64,000 nt of DNA from Deinococcus hopiensis KR-140 (GTDB taxonomy: Bacteria; Deinococcota; Deinococci; Deinococcales; Deinococcaceae). Below are positions 42,027 to 50,277 of the stretch, in pieces (the stretch's first letter is position 1; each line of letters begins with the position of its first letter). The stretch spans positions 62,001 through 126,000 of the forward strand of contig NZ_FWWU01000003.1 of NCBI RefSeq assembly GCF_900176165.1, given 5' to 3'. Both the position numbers and the translations under genes were made by a program. A model generated the notes under the pieces. It ran no database searches. It was not told the DNA's origin and worked only from the letters and a program-made list of their open reading frames with translations.

Positions 42027-42863
42027 TTAACTGGTACGCCAGGGCATCGGGGGCCGGTGCGTGTTCAGGTTGAACACTTCGCGTTCGCCTTGGGCACCCT
42101 GGGCGTAAATCCGGCCCGCCCGCGCGTAGACGAGGCGGCCCTGCTGATCGAGGTCGGCCCAGGTCACTCCGCTGAGGTCAGGTGGGTTGGGACCATGCCA
42201 ACGGTACTCATCGGTAAACTGCTGTCGTTCACGGCCTGGAATACGAAGTTCCAGTTCCTGCTTTTGCAGGAGGAACTGGGACGCGAAGGGATACCCGTCT
42301 CCAGCCTCTGGCGTTTGAAGCAAGTGCCATCCCGTCCGTTTCATCGCTGCCGTCCAGATGGGCCGGTGGCCGCGCTCCGGATACAGGGCGGTGGCCAGTC
42401 CCGGGGGCTGACGCAGCGTCTTTACCTGCGCCAGCGACTGCACATAATAATTGAGCCAGAGGGTACGGCTATCGCAAAATACGCCTCCACCGTCCCCTGG
42501 TAAGCCGCCCTCCCACAGCCCCAGCGCCTTGACCCAGGGTGGCTTGCACACGGCAGTCCAGGTCCAGAAATGGTCTACCCCCCATTCCGCTCTCGCACGT
42601 TCCAGACGATTTTTGGACTCATTTCGTGCGTAATAGACCAGGTGTTTGCCATCGGGCGAGAGGTCGCTCTTCAAGGGGTACAACTCTCCCGCGAACCAGG
42701 AACCGGGTGTGAGGGTATCCGTCGCCGTATCCCACAAATACAGCCGCGTCCAGCGGGAAGGGCCACGCCGGAAGATGACGGCGGTGCTGGCCTCACTTGC
42801 CAACAGGACCCAGATTCGCGCGGGAGCCGGAAGCGTATCAGGTGGGCCTTTGGCATGTGCCAT
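42027..42863 (-). CDS. Hypothetical protein with beta-propeller-like segment
   Basis: 278 residues. It contains one clear WD/PD40-like unit (LYLWDTATDTLTPGSWFAGE followed by SDLSPDGKHLVYYARNES) and repeated aromatic-rich strands. There is no signal peptide or membrane span. The SPDGK..VY motif is the PD40/TolB-type propeller blade. I recognise no named family, though similar proteins occur widely. It stands alone between IS debris on both sides. Confidence 0.6.
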   Translation of the reverse strand: MAHAKGPPDTLPAPARIWVLLASEASTAVIFRRGPSRWTRLYLWDTATDTLTPGSWFAGELYPLKSDLSPDGKHLVYYARNESKNRLERARAEWGVDHFWTWTAVCKPPWVKALGLWEGGLPGDGGGVFCDSRTLWLNYYVQSLAQVKTLRQPPGLATALYPERGHRPIWTAAMKRTGWHLLQTPEAGDGYPFASQFLLQKQELELRIPGRERQQFTDEYRWHGPNPPDLSGVTWADLDQQGRLVYARAGRIYAQGAQGEREVFNLNTHRPPMPWRTS

Positions 42864-43300
42864 ACGTCATGCTGCCACAAGAGATTCCGTTTCAAGGACC
42901 AACGAATGGACGCTGTACTCCTGGCACAGCGCCTTAGGCCTCTGAGGGGACCGAGTGCCGCCCTTCCTGGATGTAGGGGTCTGCTGAGTCGTCACCAATC
43001 TTGATGCTGAGCGCCTCACCCGACGAAGTGCTTGCCCTGCCTGTGACGGGAACTCGCCTTCGCGAACACCACTCGAACGGGGTCGAAGTGCATGGCCTGC
43101 CGTGCGTCCGGTTGCAGGTGGCCGGGTACCAGGCTGAGGTGTGTCTGCGCTGTCACCAACGACAACAGGCGGCGTTCCCACAGGACGTACGCGGTCAGGT
43201 GCAGTAGGGCCCCACAGTTCCAGGCCCTCGCGGTGTACCTCCGTGTCGCCCCGTTCTTCCCCTTCAAGCGGGGCGGAATGTTCTTGAGAGCCCAGCCGTC
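42864..43300. other. Unassigned region
   Basis: A minus-strand frame at 43016-43336 has a plausible hydrophobic helix (ALLHLTAYVLWERRLLSLVT) but no start signal and no family that I recognise. It could be a transposase tail. Nothing else is supported here. Confidence 0.3.
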
Positions 43301-43307
43301 GTGCGTT

Positions 43308-43625
43308 TCATTGCGGCTCGACGACCAAAGTTTCAACGTTTACAACGGCGGTCATTCTGACGCTGTACGTGCCGGTGGAGCAGCTGGTGAGACCGTTCGA
43401 GGTGAGGGGAATCGGGCGCGAAGCCCGTGGCGGCGTACGGGGAGATTGCCGGTCAGGTGGATGGACTGGAGGTACTTCATGGGGGCGAGGCTGCTGGCCT
43501 TGAGGTTGGGCAGTATGCGAGCGGGCGCCCTGGCGTTCGCTTTTGACGGTGGCGCCCTTATAGCTGCTCAGTAGAATCGAGGTCAGGACGGCGACGATCA
43601 CCATTATCTCGGCGATCGAGTAGGC
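43308..43625 (-). pseudogene. Type IV pilin-like remnant
   Basis: From 43625 the minus strand reads AYSIAEIMVIVAVLTSILLS, then SYKGATVKSERQGA, which resembles the hydrophobic N-terminal helix of type IV pilins (F.LIEI(M/L)VVVAI..ILAA..). It is missing the leader peptide and the conserved Gly-Phe cleavage site. The frame then degenerates into proline/arginine text, with an alternative frame (NLKASSLAPMKYLQSIHLTG) suggesting a frameshift near 43500. It looks like a truncated pseudo-pilin. Confidence 0.4.
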
Positions 43626-43672
43626 ACAAGTTCATCTTGACCTTGCGGGAGAGTTGGCTGCACCCTGAGGGC

Positions 43673-44083
43673 ATGACGGTTCTGCCTCGTTCGCCGCTGG
43701 TGCATACGCGTAATCAGCAAGCGTTCGAAACGTGCATCACCTTGACCTTGCAGCTTGTGGCGGCGGTGGAGTTTGCTCCGGCGCTCAGCGAGGAGCGCCC
43801 GAGCCGGGACGTGCTGCTGTCGTTTGCCTCCGGGGTGGAGCGCAATGCCCGAGAGATCGCGATGGTTTCCGGCCACGGGGAGCTGGCGGTGGAGGCGTTG
43901 GGCCGGGAGTGGTACGCCAAGCTGGCAGCCGCACGGAATGAGCCGTTGCAGGTGGCGTACCACGCGCTGCACTCAGCGGCGTACCTGGGGTTGGAGCGCG
44001 GCGCAACGACGGCGACCATGCTGGCGGCCGTGGGGTGGGCTTTGCGCGTAGTGGCGCGCGAGGAGGTGGCCGTGAAGCACTGA
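43673..44083 (+). CDS. Conserved hypothetical protein (136 aa), 3' end duplicated at 50150
   Basis: 136 residues, mostly alpha-helical, with LTLQLVAAVEFAPALSEERP, SRDVLLSFASGVERNAREIA and a C-terminal ALHSAAYLGLERGATTATML, AAVGWALRVV. No motif or family is known to me. The ATG at 43673 has CTGAGGG upstream. The last 90 or so coding bases plus about 35 bases downstream recur at 50128-50277 with about 85 percent identity. The two copies bracket a 6-kb block. Confidence 0.6.
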   Translation: MTVLPRSPLVHTRNQQAFETCITLTLQLVAAVEFAPALSEERPSRDVLLSFASGVERNAREIAMVSGHGELAVEALGREWYAKLAAARNEPLQVAYHALHSAAYLGLERGATTATMLAAVGWALRVVAREEVAVKH

Positions 44084-44118
44084 GCGTGGCTCAGTCCTCG
44101 GTGCTCGCTATCAGGGCA
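43974..44118 (+). repeat. Direct repeat, left copy
   Basis: About 145 bp from CAGCGGCGTACC to GCTATCAGGGCA. It matches 50128-50277 in the same orientation, with scattered substitutions and no long gaps. Confidence 0.7.
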
Positions 44119-44284
44119 CCCGAGGTGGTGAGGATGACGCAGACGCCACCCCAGTAGGAGCAAGGAGCTCCTTCAAGCCCAGGGGAATTGACTTCCGCGG
44201 ACCAGCTGAACATACACACAGTGGTTCTGCGTGTCTCTCGCTACACTTCACTCACAGCTGACCGTGCTGCTTTTGGAGGACAGA

Positions 44285-44707
44285 GTGGATCAGAATTTTC
44301 GTCTCTTGATTGATGTTCATGAACTGCCTGTTGTGCGTCTTGCTCTCCGTGCCCTGAGGGGAAAAACTCGGGGTGAGGGTCTAGAAGAATTCCTGGCACG
44401 GCTGAACGAAGACACCCGGCTGGCAGTGATGGCTTGGTGGATGGACGATCAGGTCAAAAGTGGAGGTTTTGCTCAGTGGCACGCCAATGGCTATTCGCGC
44501 CATACCTCTCTGCTCGCCGCGTACTACGTTGGCAAAGGCCTGTTTTGCGACCGAGTCGCCAACATTCTGCGGCGGGTACACTGGAACCTGCAAGATGAGG
44601 ATGGTCCGGACTCAAGCGGCCTACTGGCGTTGAGTCAAGAGTATTTCCTGATCAGCGACGAAGCTTTTGTGGAGCTGAGTCGCCACCTGCCTCAGGCAAA
44701 CCAATAG
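44285..44707 (+). CDS. DMP19-like (DUF4375) protein
   Basis: 140 residues from a GTG preceded by GGAGG (44275-44279). An upstream GTG at 44231 would give 158. The core AVMAWWMDDQVKSGGFAQWH, ANGYSRHTSLLAAYYVGKG resembles DMP19/DUF4375 proteins, in which an acidic helix bundle follows a W.....NGGF..(Y/W) signature. Some members mimic DNA and inhibit DNA-binding proteins. The assignment is by motif only. It is a single gene with unrelated neighbours. Confidence 0.55.
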   Translation: MDQNFRLLIDVHELPVVRLALRALRGKTRGEGLEEFLARLNEDTRLAVMAWWMDDQVKSGGFAQWHANGYSRHTSLLAAYYVGKGLFCDRVANILRRVHWNLQDEDGPDSSGLLALSQEYFLISDEAFVELSRHLPQANQ

Positions 44708-44929
44708 CCATTTCCTCTCGTTCCTCTTGAGGTTTTTAGGGGTGTGGGGCGTAGATATCCTCACCTTGCTCCAACGCCACGCTCCGGCTCACTCACTTGC
44801 CCAAAAACAATAGGCACATGGGCGGTACCAGCAGAGGGAGAGGACTTAGAGGGTAATCGCAAGCAAATTCCGAAGATCCAGAATGGTGACTACTCAGCGC
44901 CCCCGAGAAAACGGGAGGGTGGGGTAAGT

Positions 44930-45268
44930 ATGGAGATGCTGAAGTTTTGCAACCTGGCTCTTGCCTTCTCACTCGAGTTGTGTGTCCTCATTGCCCTTGG
45001 ACTGTGGGGCTTCCAGGTTGCGCACAATCCACTGCTCAAGGTGCTCCTGGGGCTGGGTGTTCCATTGCTGACGGCAGTTTTCTGGGGAGCCTTTCTGTCA
45101 CCCAAAGCTTCGGTATCTGTGGCTGCATCCTTGCGGGTCATGCTTAAACTGGTTGTGTTCGGCTTAGCCGTGCTTGCCCTTTTATTTGTTGAGCGGCCAA
45201 CACTGGCGTGGACATTTGCGTCGCTCGTACTACTCAATACGGTTCTGGCATTTATATGGAAGCAGTAA
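44930..45268 (+). CDS. YrdB/DUF2568 family membrane protein
   Basis: 112 residues with four predicted membrane helices: LALAFSLELCVLIALGLWGF, LLKVLLGLGVPLLTAVFWGA, LRVMLKLVVFGLAVLALLFV and ASLVLLNTVLAFIW. The pattern (N..L.F.LEL..L.A...WG; LG...P......WG.F..PKA) is that of DUF2568. The function is unknown. The ATG at 44930 follows GGGAGGGTGGGG. A strong terminator lies 122 bases after the stop. Confidence 0.75.
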   Translation: MEMLKFCNLALAFSLELCVLIALGLWGFQVAHNPLLKVLLGLGVPLLTAVFWGAFLSPKASVSVAASLRVMLKLVVFGLAVLALLFVERPTLAWTFASLVLLNTVLAFIWKQ

Positions 45269-45389
45269 GGTAACTGGTCGGCAGAGCAGCGCTGCCGTGC
45301 TGAGCAGTCACTCGGACTGAACCCAAGCCCATGCTGCAGCCAGACGGGAGGAAGCTCTTCCGGTTGAGGCCTCCCTGATCTGGAGTCAC

Positions 45390-45421
45390 GGGGCACTCCG
45401 CCTGAGGAGGCGGAGTGCCCC
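45390..45421 (+). terminator. Rho-independent terminator
   Basis: GGGGCACTCCGCCT, loop GAGG, AGGCGGAGTGCCCC, then ATTTCCGTCT. Perfect 14-bp stem. Confidence 0.75.
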
Positions 45422-45443
45422 ATTTCCGTCTCAGGGACGTTTA

Positions 45444-45571
45444 GAGCATTTGTCAAAAAGAAGTCCTCTTTTTGACCGGGTAGGGCGAGCAAACCTGAAT
45501 GAGCATTGGGGAGAATGGGGGGAGCCGTGAGGGGTACCCTTCCACCCGCGGCGCAATTCGGGCAAATGCTC
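45444..45571. mobile_element. MITE copy 3
   Basis: 128 bp flanked by TA on both sides. Ends GAGCATTTGTC and GGCAAATGCTC. The interior agrees with the family (AAAAAGAAGTCCTCTTTTTG near the left end; GTGAGGGGTACCCTTCCAC near the right). Its right boundary supplies the TAG stop codon of the SDR gene at 45571. Confidence 0.85.
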
Positions 45572-46326
45572 TAGTGCGCTGCGCCGCCGTTCATCCCCGC
45601 GAAGACTGCCTCATAGCTTCCACTGACCTCAGCAAAGCGCAGGGGCTTGACGCGCTCGACCAGAATCTCGTGTGCGTCTGGTTGCGTCTCCAGTAGGTGC
45701 ATCGTCTCCTCGATGTACTCGGCGAGCGGCATCGCGTTCGGGTCGCTCGCCTGCTGGGCCCCCATCAGTTCGGTCTGCACGTAGGGCGGCGCGAGTTCGA
45801 TGACCTGCACCTTGGTGTCCCGCAACTGGTGGCGCAGTGACTGGCTGTAGGAGTGAATGGCCGCCTTCGTCGCGCTGTAGGTGGGCGTGGCGGCGAGCGG
45901 CAGGAAGGCCAACCCCGACGACACGGTGAGGAGGGCCGCCTGTGGCTGGGCCAGCAGATGCGGCATCAGGGCTGCCGTGAGACGGATTGGCCCGAGCAGG
46001 TTCGTCGCGACCATCGCTTCGGCGTCGTCCAGACCGCCGGATTGTATCTGCTCGGGGCGCATAATTCCGGCGTTGTGGACCACAGCATTCAGGTCAGGAA
46101 AGTCAGTCACGATCTGCTGGGCAAAGGTCTTGATCGCCTCAGGATCTTCGAGGTCGAGCACCACCGTCCGTATGCCTGGATTCGCCGCAGTGACCTCATC
46201 CAGTTTCTCCTGACGTCTACCCGCGATGATGACCTGATTGCCCCGTGCGTGAAAAGCCTCGGCCAGCGCCCGGCCTATGCCGGAGCCGCCCCCGGTGATC
46301 AGGATCGTGTTGCCGTTCATTTGCAT
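45571..46326 (-). CDS. SDR-family oxidoreductase (DltE-like)
   Basis: 251 residues of the short-chain dehydrogenase fold. LITGGGSGIGRALAEAFHAR is the NAD(P)-binding motif, VVHNAGIM the NAG motif, VSSGLAFLPLAATPTYSATK carries the catalytic Ser, Tyr and Lys (YSATK), and LAPPYVQTELMG follows. It reduces or oxidises an unknown carbonyl or alcohol. It is divergent from an HxlR regulator with a shared 93-base promoter region, an arrangement typical for redox or aldehyde-stress control. Its TAG stop lies exactly at the TA junction of a MITE, so the last residues may be altered. Confidence 0.85.
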   Translation of the reverse strand: MQMNGNTILITGGGSGIGRALAEAFHARGNQVIIAGRRQEKLDEVTAANPGIRTVVLDLEDPEAIKTFAQQIVTDFPDLNAVVHNAGIMRPEQIQSGGLDDAEAMVATNLLGPIRLTAALMPHLLAQPQAALLTVSSGLAFLPLAATPTYSATKAAIHSYSQSLRHQLRDTKVQVIELAPPYVQTELMGAQQASDPNAMPLAEYIEETMHLLETQPDAHEILVERVKPLRFAEVSGSYEAVFAGMNGGAAH

Positions 46327-46373
46327 GGTCTTCCTCCTGCCCGTTATGCTGCATCACATACGAACCAAAAGAA

Positions 46374-46398
46374 AGTAGGCACCCGAAAGTGCCATACT
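46374..46398. promoter_or_regulatory. Candidate HxlR operator in divergent promoter region
   Basis: AGTAGGCAC, 6 bases, GTGCCATACT: an inverted repeat with one bulged position, midway between the divergent SDR and HxlR genes and just ahead of the HxlR ribosome binding site (AAGGAG at 46404). Confidence 0.5.
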
Positions 46399-46419
46399 AA
46401 CCTCAAGGAGAGTGATAAA

Positions 46420-46821
46420 ATGGCCAGCGTCGTGCAGGACCGTCTCCCCGTACCGCAGCAAACTGATCCCGAACTCGACACCCTTGTTCGGGAGATCATC
46501 GGGCGGGTGGCTGACAAGTGGACCATGCTCATTCTGGAGACGTTGGAGGAGCATGGGCGGCTGCGCTTTACCCGCCTTGGGGAGCTTGTGGGCGACATCA
46601 GTCAGAAGATGCTGACGAAAACCGTACGGCAGATGGAGGCCGACGGGCTGGTCGTCCGCACCGTCTACCCAGTGGTGCCTCCCCGCGTTGAGTACGAACT
46701 GACCGAGATGGGCCGTGGCCTGGGCGAGGCGTTTTGTGGGGTGTGGCACTGGGCCGAAGTCAACCGGGAGGCCATCACCCAGGCGAGGTTGGCCTTTGGG
46801 CAGACGGCGTCCAAAGTCTGA
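46420..46821 (+). CDS. HxlR-family transcriptional regulator
   Basis: 133 residues. IIGRVADKWTMLILETLEEH, GRLRFTRLGELVGDISQKML, TKTVRQMEADGLVVRTVYPV, VPPRVEYELTEMGRGL is the complete winged-helix core of HxlR proteins, with the helix-turn-helix at RF..LG.L...ISQKML. Such regulators respond to aldehydes, quinones or other reactive electrophiles and usually control a neighbouring oxidoreductase. Here that is the divergent SDR gene. The ATG follows AAGGAGAGTGATAAA. Confidence 0.92.
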   Translation: MASVVQDRLPVPQQTDPELDTLVREIIGRVADKWTMLILETLEEHGRLRFTRLGELVGDISQKMLTKTVRQMEADGLVVRTVYPVVPPRVEYELTEMGRGLGEAFCGVWHWAEVNREAITQARLAFGQTASKV

Positions 46822-46833
46822 CCCCACGTCTTT

Positions 46834-46950
46834 ATTCTCGGCGCAAGCCCAGGTTCAGCCCCACCGTCACCACCTCAATGTGCGGTCCTGTAAGGTGAAT
46901 CTTTTCCTCCCGCATCGTCACTTTGCTGTCCGGCTCCTCCAGCAGATTCA
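46834..46950 (-). pseudogene. C-terminal remnant of an unidentified gene
   Basis: The minus strand reads ARLNLLEEPDSKVTMREEKI, HLTGPHIEVVTVGLNLGLRR and stops at 46834. The LNLLEEP...V......I.L.....EVVT..L pattern resembles the last beta-sheet of large glycosidases (GH38-like C-termini). The upstream part is frameshifted or lost. I cannot name the gene. Confidence 0.35.
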
Positions 46951-47722
46951 GGCGAGCGGCGCACGGTCCGGGGATATGGCCGTGTGGCGCCGTTCTCCAT
47001 GCGACTCATCCTTCAGCTGTATAAGCCGCCCGCCGTCCTCTGCACGGTCGTCGCCTGGGGGAATAACGGTGAAATACAGCGCTGAGCAATCCCGCACGGC
47101 CTAAGGAGTGGAATGCAACGTAGCTGGATTGGGGTGCTCCGTCTGTTTGTGGTCCATCTTGACAAAGTCGTTTCCTGAAAGCGGGCAAATTATGCTCCAC
47201 CCCAGCTTGAGTTCCCCCGCCCACGGGCGGGGGAACTCAAGCTGCTTATCAAAGTACGTACTCGCGCCAAACCAGGGTTAGGGAGCGGGATTTTTGAGTG
47301 ATGTGTTGGCTGTATAAGGACACCCCCGCTTGCGTTGGAGGTGTGGCTTACCGATGACGGCTCAAGTTTGGTACACCCAGCGTGCTCCTTCCCTTGGGAG
47401 GGTGCCCCCGACGGAACATCCCCTTAAGGTCGCGTCTCAAATCAAGCCAGGTGCCAATGGTGGGGTTACTTCTTGGCGGTGCGCTTGGCTTCGGGAGCTT
47501 CTTGCTTCTGCTTGCGGAAACTGCACAGGTGCTGCTCCTTCTGATCAGTGTTTTGCAGTTCGCGCCGCGTCACTTCCGCGAGGGCCTTGAAGTCATCCAC
47601 GCCTTCCTGAAGGTTCTCTGGCGTGATCTTCGGCTTCCCACAGGGCGCAGGATGCGGAGCGCTTCTTCCGGCTCCCTCTCCATTCCAGTGCCGTGCGCTT
47701 GCGCCACATGCATACTCAAGGT
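46951..47722. other. Region of remnants with long hairpin
   Basis: Apart from the hairpin at 47204-47243, a minus-strand frame ending at 47466 reads like the tail of a real protein (KITPENLQEGVDDFKALAEV, TRRELQNTDQKEQHL, lysine-rich end). It has no identifiable start and no family. No intact gene is supported. Confidence 0.35.
47204..47243. terminator. Perfect 19-bp GC-rich hairpin
   Basis: AGCTTGAGTTCCCCCGCCC, AC, GGGCGGGGGAACTCAAGCT. It does not sit at the end of any intact gene, and no T-run follows on the plus strand. It may be a relic terminator or part of a mobile-element end. Confidence 0.5.
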
Positions 47723-48847
47723 ATGGCACGCATCCTGCTGACCGGTGGCCGCGCGCCCGCAGCGCTGGAACTCGCGCGGTTGTTCCAGCGCTGCGGGCAC
47801 TGCGTGGACGTCGCTGAAAGCTGGTTCTGGTCTGCCTCCCGGTTCTCACGCACTGTGCAGCGCAACCTGCGAGTTGCACCTCCGCGGCAGGCGTATGCGG
47901 CGTTTGCCCAGCAACTGCGCCGCGCGGTGCAGCGCGGCCGGTACGACGTCCTGATCCCAACGTGTGAGGAAATTTTCTGGGTGGCGCGCGCCCGGCCCCT
48001 CCTGTCTCCGCACGTAACGGTGTTCTGCCCCACGCTGGAAGAGCTCCGGGAGTTGCACGACAAGTACGCCTTCTCCCAACTGCTGAGCAAAGCGGGATTG
48101 CCCGGACCAACGACGACCCTCCTCCAAAGTGAGCGAGAACTCCGCGCCTACGCGCAGAACGCTCCCGAGTCCGTCTATAAGCCCAGCTACTCACGTTTCG
48201 GCACCCGGGCCCTGATCCGCCCTTCTCCTGCACAACTGAAGCGGGTCCGTCCCAGCAAAACCCACCCCTGGACGGCACAGCACCACAAGGGAGGAAGAGA
48301 ATGGTGCGCGTTCGCGGTCTTGCGGGCGGGAGCGGTGGCGGCCCTGGGCGTCTACCCTGCGCGGTTTCCCGTGGGCGGCGCCAGCACGTACTTCCAGGCG
48401 ATCCATCACCCGGGAATTCAGGCCTGGGTGGAGGCCTTCGGGGCATTCACCCTCCTGACTGGACAGGTGGCGTTCGACTTTAAGGAAGACGCGGCAGGCC
48501 TGTGGGCACTCGAGTGCAACCCACGTCTGACCAGTGGTCTTCACTTGTTTCGCGACCAGCCGGAAGTTACGCGAACTTACTTGGCGCCTACTCCCCAGGA
48601 ACCTCTCCTGGCTGCCCCTGCCGGTCCTTTGGCCCTGAAGGCTGTCATGTTTCTGGGTGGCGTCCGGCGGGCGTCCGACTGGCATGCCTGGCGCACGGCG
48701 CGTGACGTGATGATCGCCCCGCATGATCCCTGGCCCGCGTTGATGCAGCCGGTGGTGGCCGGCGCATGGGTGGTCCGGGCTCTGCGGCTCGGCACCGGCG
48801 TGCTGGAGGCCACCACGCACGACATCGAATGGAACGGTGAGGCGTGA
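47723..48847 (+). CDS. ATP-grasp ligase-like protein
   Basis: 374 residues. The N-terminal Rossmann-like part (ARILLTGGRAPAALELARLF) and EIFWVARARPLLS precede an ATP-grasp fold: TLEELRELHDKYAFSQLLSK, AGLPGPTTTLLQSERELRAY, VYKPSYSRFGTRALIRP (ATP-binding Lys), then GQVAFDFKEDAAGLWALECN, PRLTSG (metal-binding Glu and Asn). It resembles the carbamoyl-phosphate synthase L-chain-like ligases that join a carboxylate to an amine using ATP. Its 3' end overlaps the next gene by 4 bases (GTGA). The substrate is unknown; a small peptide or amide product is inferred from the acyltransferase partner. Confidence 0.75.
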   Translation: MARILLTGGRAPAALELARLFQRCGHCVDVAESWFWSASRFSRTVQRNLRVAPPRQAYAAFAQQLRRAVQRGRYDVLIPTCEEIFWVARARPLLSPHVTVFCPTLEELRELHDKYAFSQLLSKAGLPGPTTTLLQSERELRAYAQNAPESVYKPSYSRFGTRALIRPSPAQLKRVRPSKTHPWTAQHHKGGREWCAFAVLRAGAVAALGVYPARFPVGGASTYFQAIHHPGIQAWVEAFGAFTLLTGQVAFDFKEDAAGLWALECNPRLTSGLHLFRDQPEVTRTYLAPTPQEPLLAAPAGPLALKAVMFLGGVRRASDWHAWRTARDVMIAPHDPWPALMQPVVAGAWVVRALRLGTGVLEATTHDIEWNGEA

Positions 48848-49965
48848 GGCTCAGCCATGATGCGGGAACGGTGGTGTGGCCCCGTGACGCTGACGGGGAC
48901 TACGCCCGCCGGGCGCTGACGCCCGTTTTGCAGTGTAGTGCCTCCACCTTCGTCCGAAACGCCCACGTTCAGGTGGCCGTCCTGAGCGACGGCCTCGCAG
49001 CGCTACCAATCACGTACGACCCAGCCTGGAAAGACACCTTCACCGTCTCCCCCGTCACCCATCTGGCGCATTACGCGGCTGAGGAACTGCACAAACTCGT
49101 TCCTCCCCCGTTGACCCGCCCCGGGAAAGTCCTCTTGGGAGGATTGGGTCTCGTGTTGCGGGAACTGGGTTTCGAGCGCGCCGTGTATATCAACAGCTGG
49201 CTGCTCTCCACCAACCTCTATCCCCACCTCACGCCAGACCAATTGCGCTCCGCCACGCGGGCGTTGCTCGCCGCTTTCCCGGACCGACCACTGGTCTGGT
49301 GATCGCTGGACACCGCGCGGCACGCCCTGCTGATCGGCGCACTCCAGGGCGCGAAGTACGTGTGCGTCCCCAGCCGGCTGGTCACGTACCAAGACCCCAG
49401 GCAGGAGACCTTCTGGAAAAAGGCCCAGCTTCGCAACGACGCCAGCCGTACCCGGCTTCCCACCGCCACACCGGTGCCGCATGAGGCGTTCACGGACGAA
49501 GACCTGAGGGCGGCACTGGACTTGTACGGGCAGCTTTACCTACAGAAGTACTCGTTGTTCAACCCCCAGTTCACCCTGGAATTTTTACGGCTGGCGCGGG
49601 ACGAACGGATCCTGAACTTGCGGGGCCTGCGCGTGGGCTCCGCGCTGATGGCCGTGCGGGGCAGCCTCAACCGTGCTGGCGTCATGACCTCACCGCTGTT
49701 CGGCTACGCGCTGGCAGCTCCTCAGCAAGACGGCTGGTACCGCCGGCTGAGCCTGGATGTGCTGCGGGACGCCCGGCAAGAAGGGCTCCTGGTGAACGCC
49801 AGCGGGGGTGTGGGGGCGTTTAAGCGCGCCCGGGGTGGCGTGGCCGTTCCGGAATACAGCCTGGTGCTCACTGCCCACCTTCCGAAAGCGCAACGGCGGG
49901 CCTGGGAAGAACTCGCCCGGTTGATGCACGGCCTGCTGCCACTATTGATCCAGCATGACCTCTGA
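48844..49965 (+). pseudogene. Acyltransferase-like gene with one in-frame stop (TGA)
   Basis: A single open frame of 374 codons interrupted only at codon 153 (TGA, 49300-49302). The two halves stay in the same frame without any shift, and the text runs on naturally (PDRPLVW-stop-SLDTARHALLIGAL). The protein is of the FemAB/GNAT-like acyltransferase type: AVYINSWLLSTNLYPHLTPD, LQKYSLFNPQFTLEFLRLAR, GVMTSPLFGYALAAPQQDGW, YRRLSLDVLRDARQEGLLVN and SGGVGAFKRARGG, the last two typical of the acyl-CoA binding end. A CGA-to-TGA change would explain it. Read-through is possible but unsupported. It is coupled by a GTGA overlap to the ATP-grasp gene. Confidence 0.7.
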
Positions 49966-50127
49966 TTCAGGCCCGGTTCCGCCCAAACGGTCGGTGGTCC
50001 CGCTGGTTCCCCATTGACCCGGTGGCGCGGCGGTTCCCCGGATTTCCAGTCCGGGACCTCTCAGGTCAATGGGCCCTGGTCCCTTCTTCCAGGTTGATCT
50101 GCCCTCCTGACGCGTCCGCCTGTACGG

Positions 50128-50277
50128 TTGCTCAGCGCCGTACCCAGGGTTGGCGCCCGGCGCAACGACGGCAACCATGCTGGCGGCCGTGGGGTGTGCT
50201 TTGCGCGTGCTGGCGTGCGAAGAGGTGACGGTGAAGCACTGAGTGTGGCTCAGTCCTCGGCGCTCGCTAACAGCGCA
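50128..50277 (+). repeat. Direct repeat, right copy (truncated 3' end of the gene at 43673)
   Basis: Aligns with 43974-44118 in the same orientation. It carries the last codons (GATTATMLAAVG then ALRVLACEEVTVKH and stop at 50241) and the downstream GTGGCTCAGTCCTCGG. It ends at 50277, exactly where the DNA methyltransferase remnant begins. Confidence 0.7.

Noticed and set aside
45853..46419. N-terminal extension of the HxlR regulator
   Set aside because: The open frame continues upstream through the antisense of the SDR gene. The ATG at 46420 with AAGGAG and the family core fix the real start.
47466..48446. Minus-strand open frame of 326 codons opposite the ATP-grasp gene
   Set aside because: Most is antisense of the ligase. 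Only its last 60 codons (below 47690) look protein-like, and they have no start.
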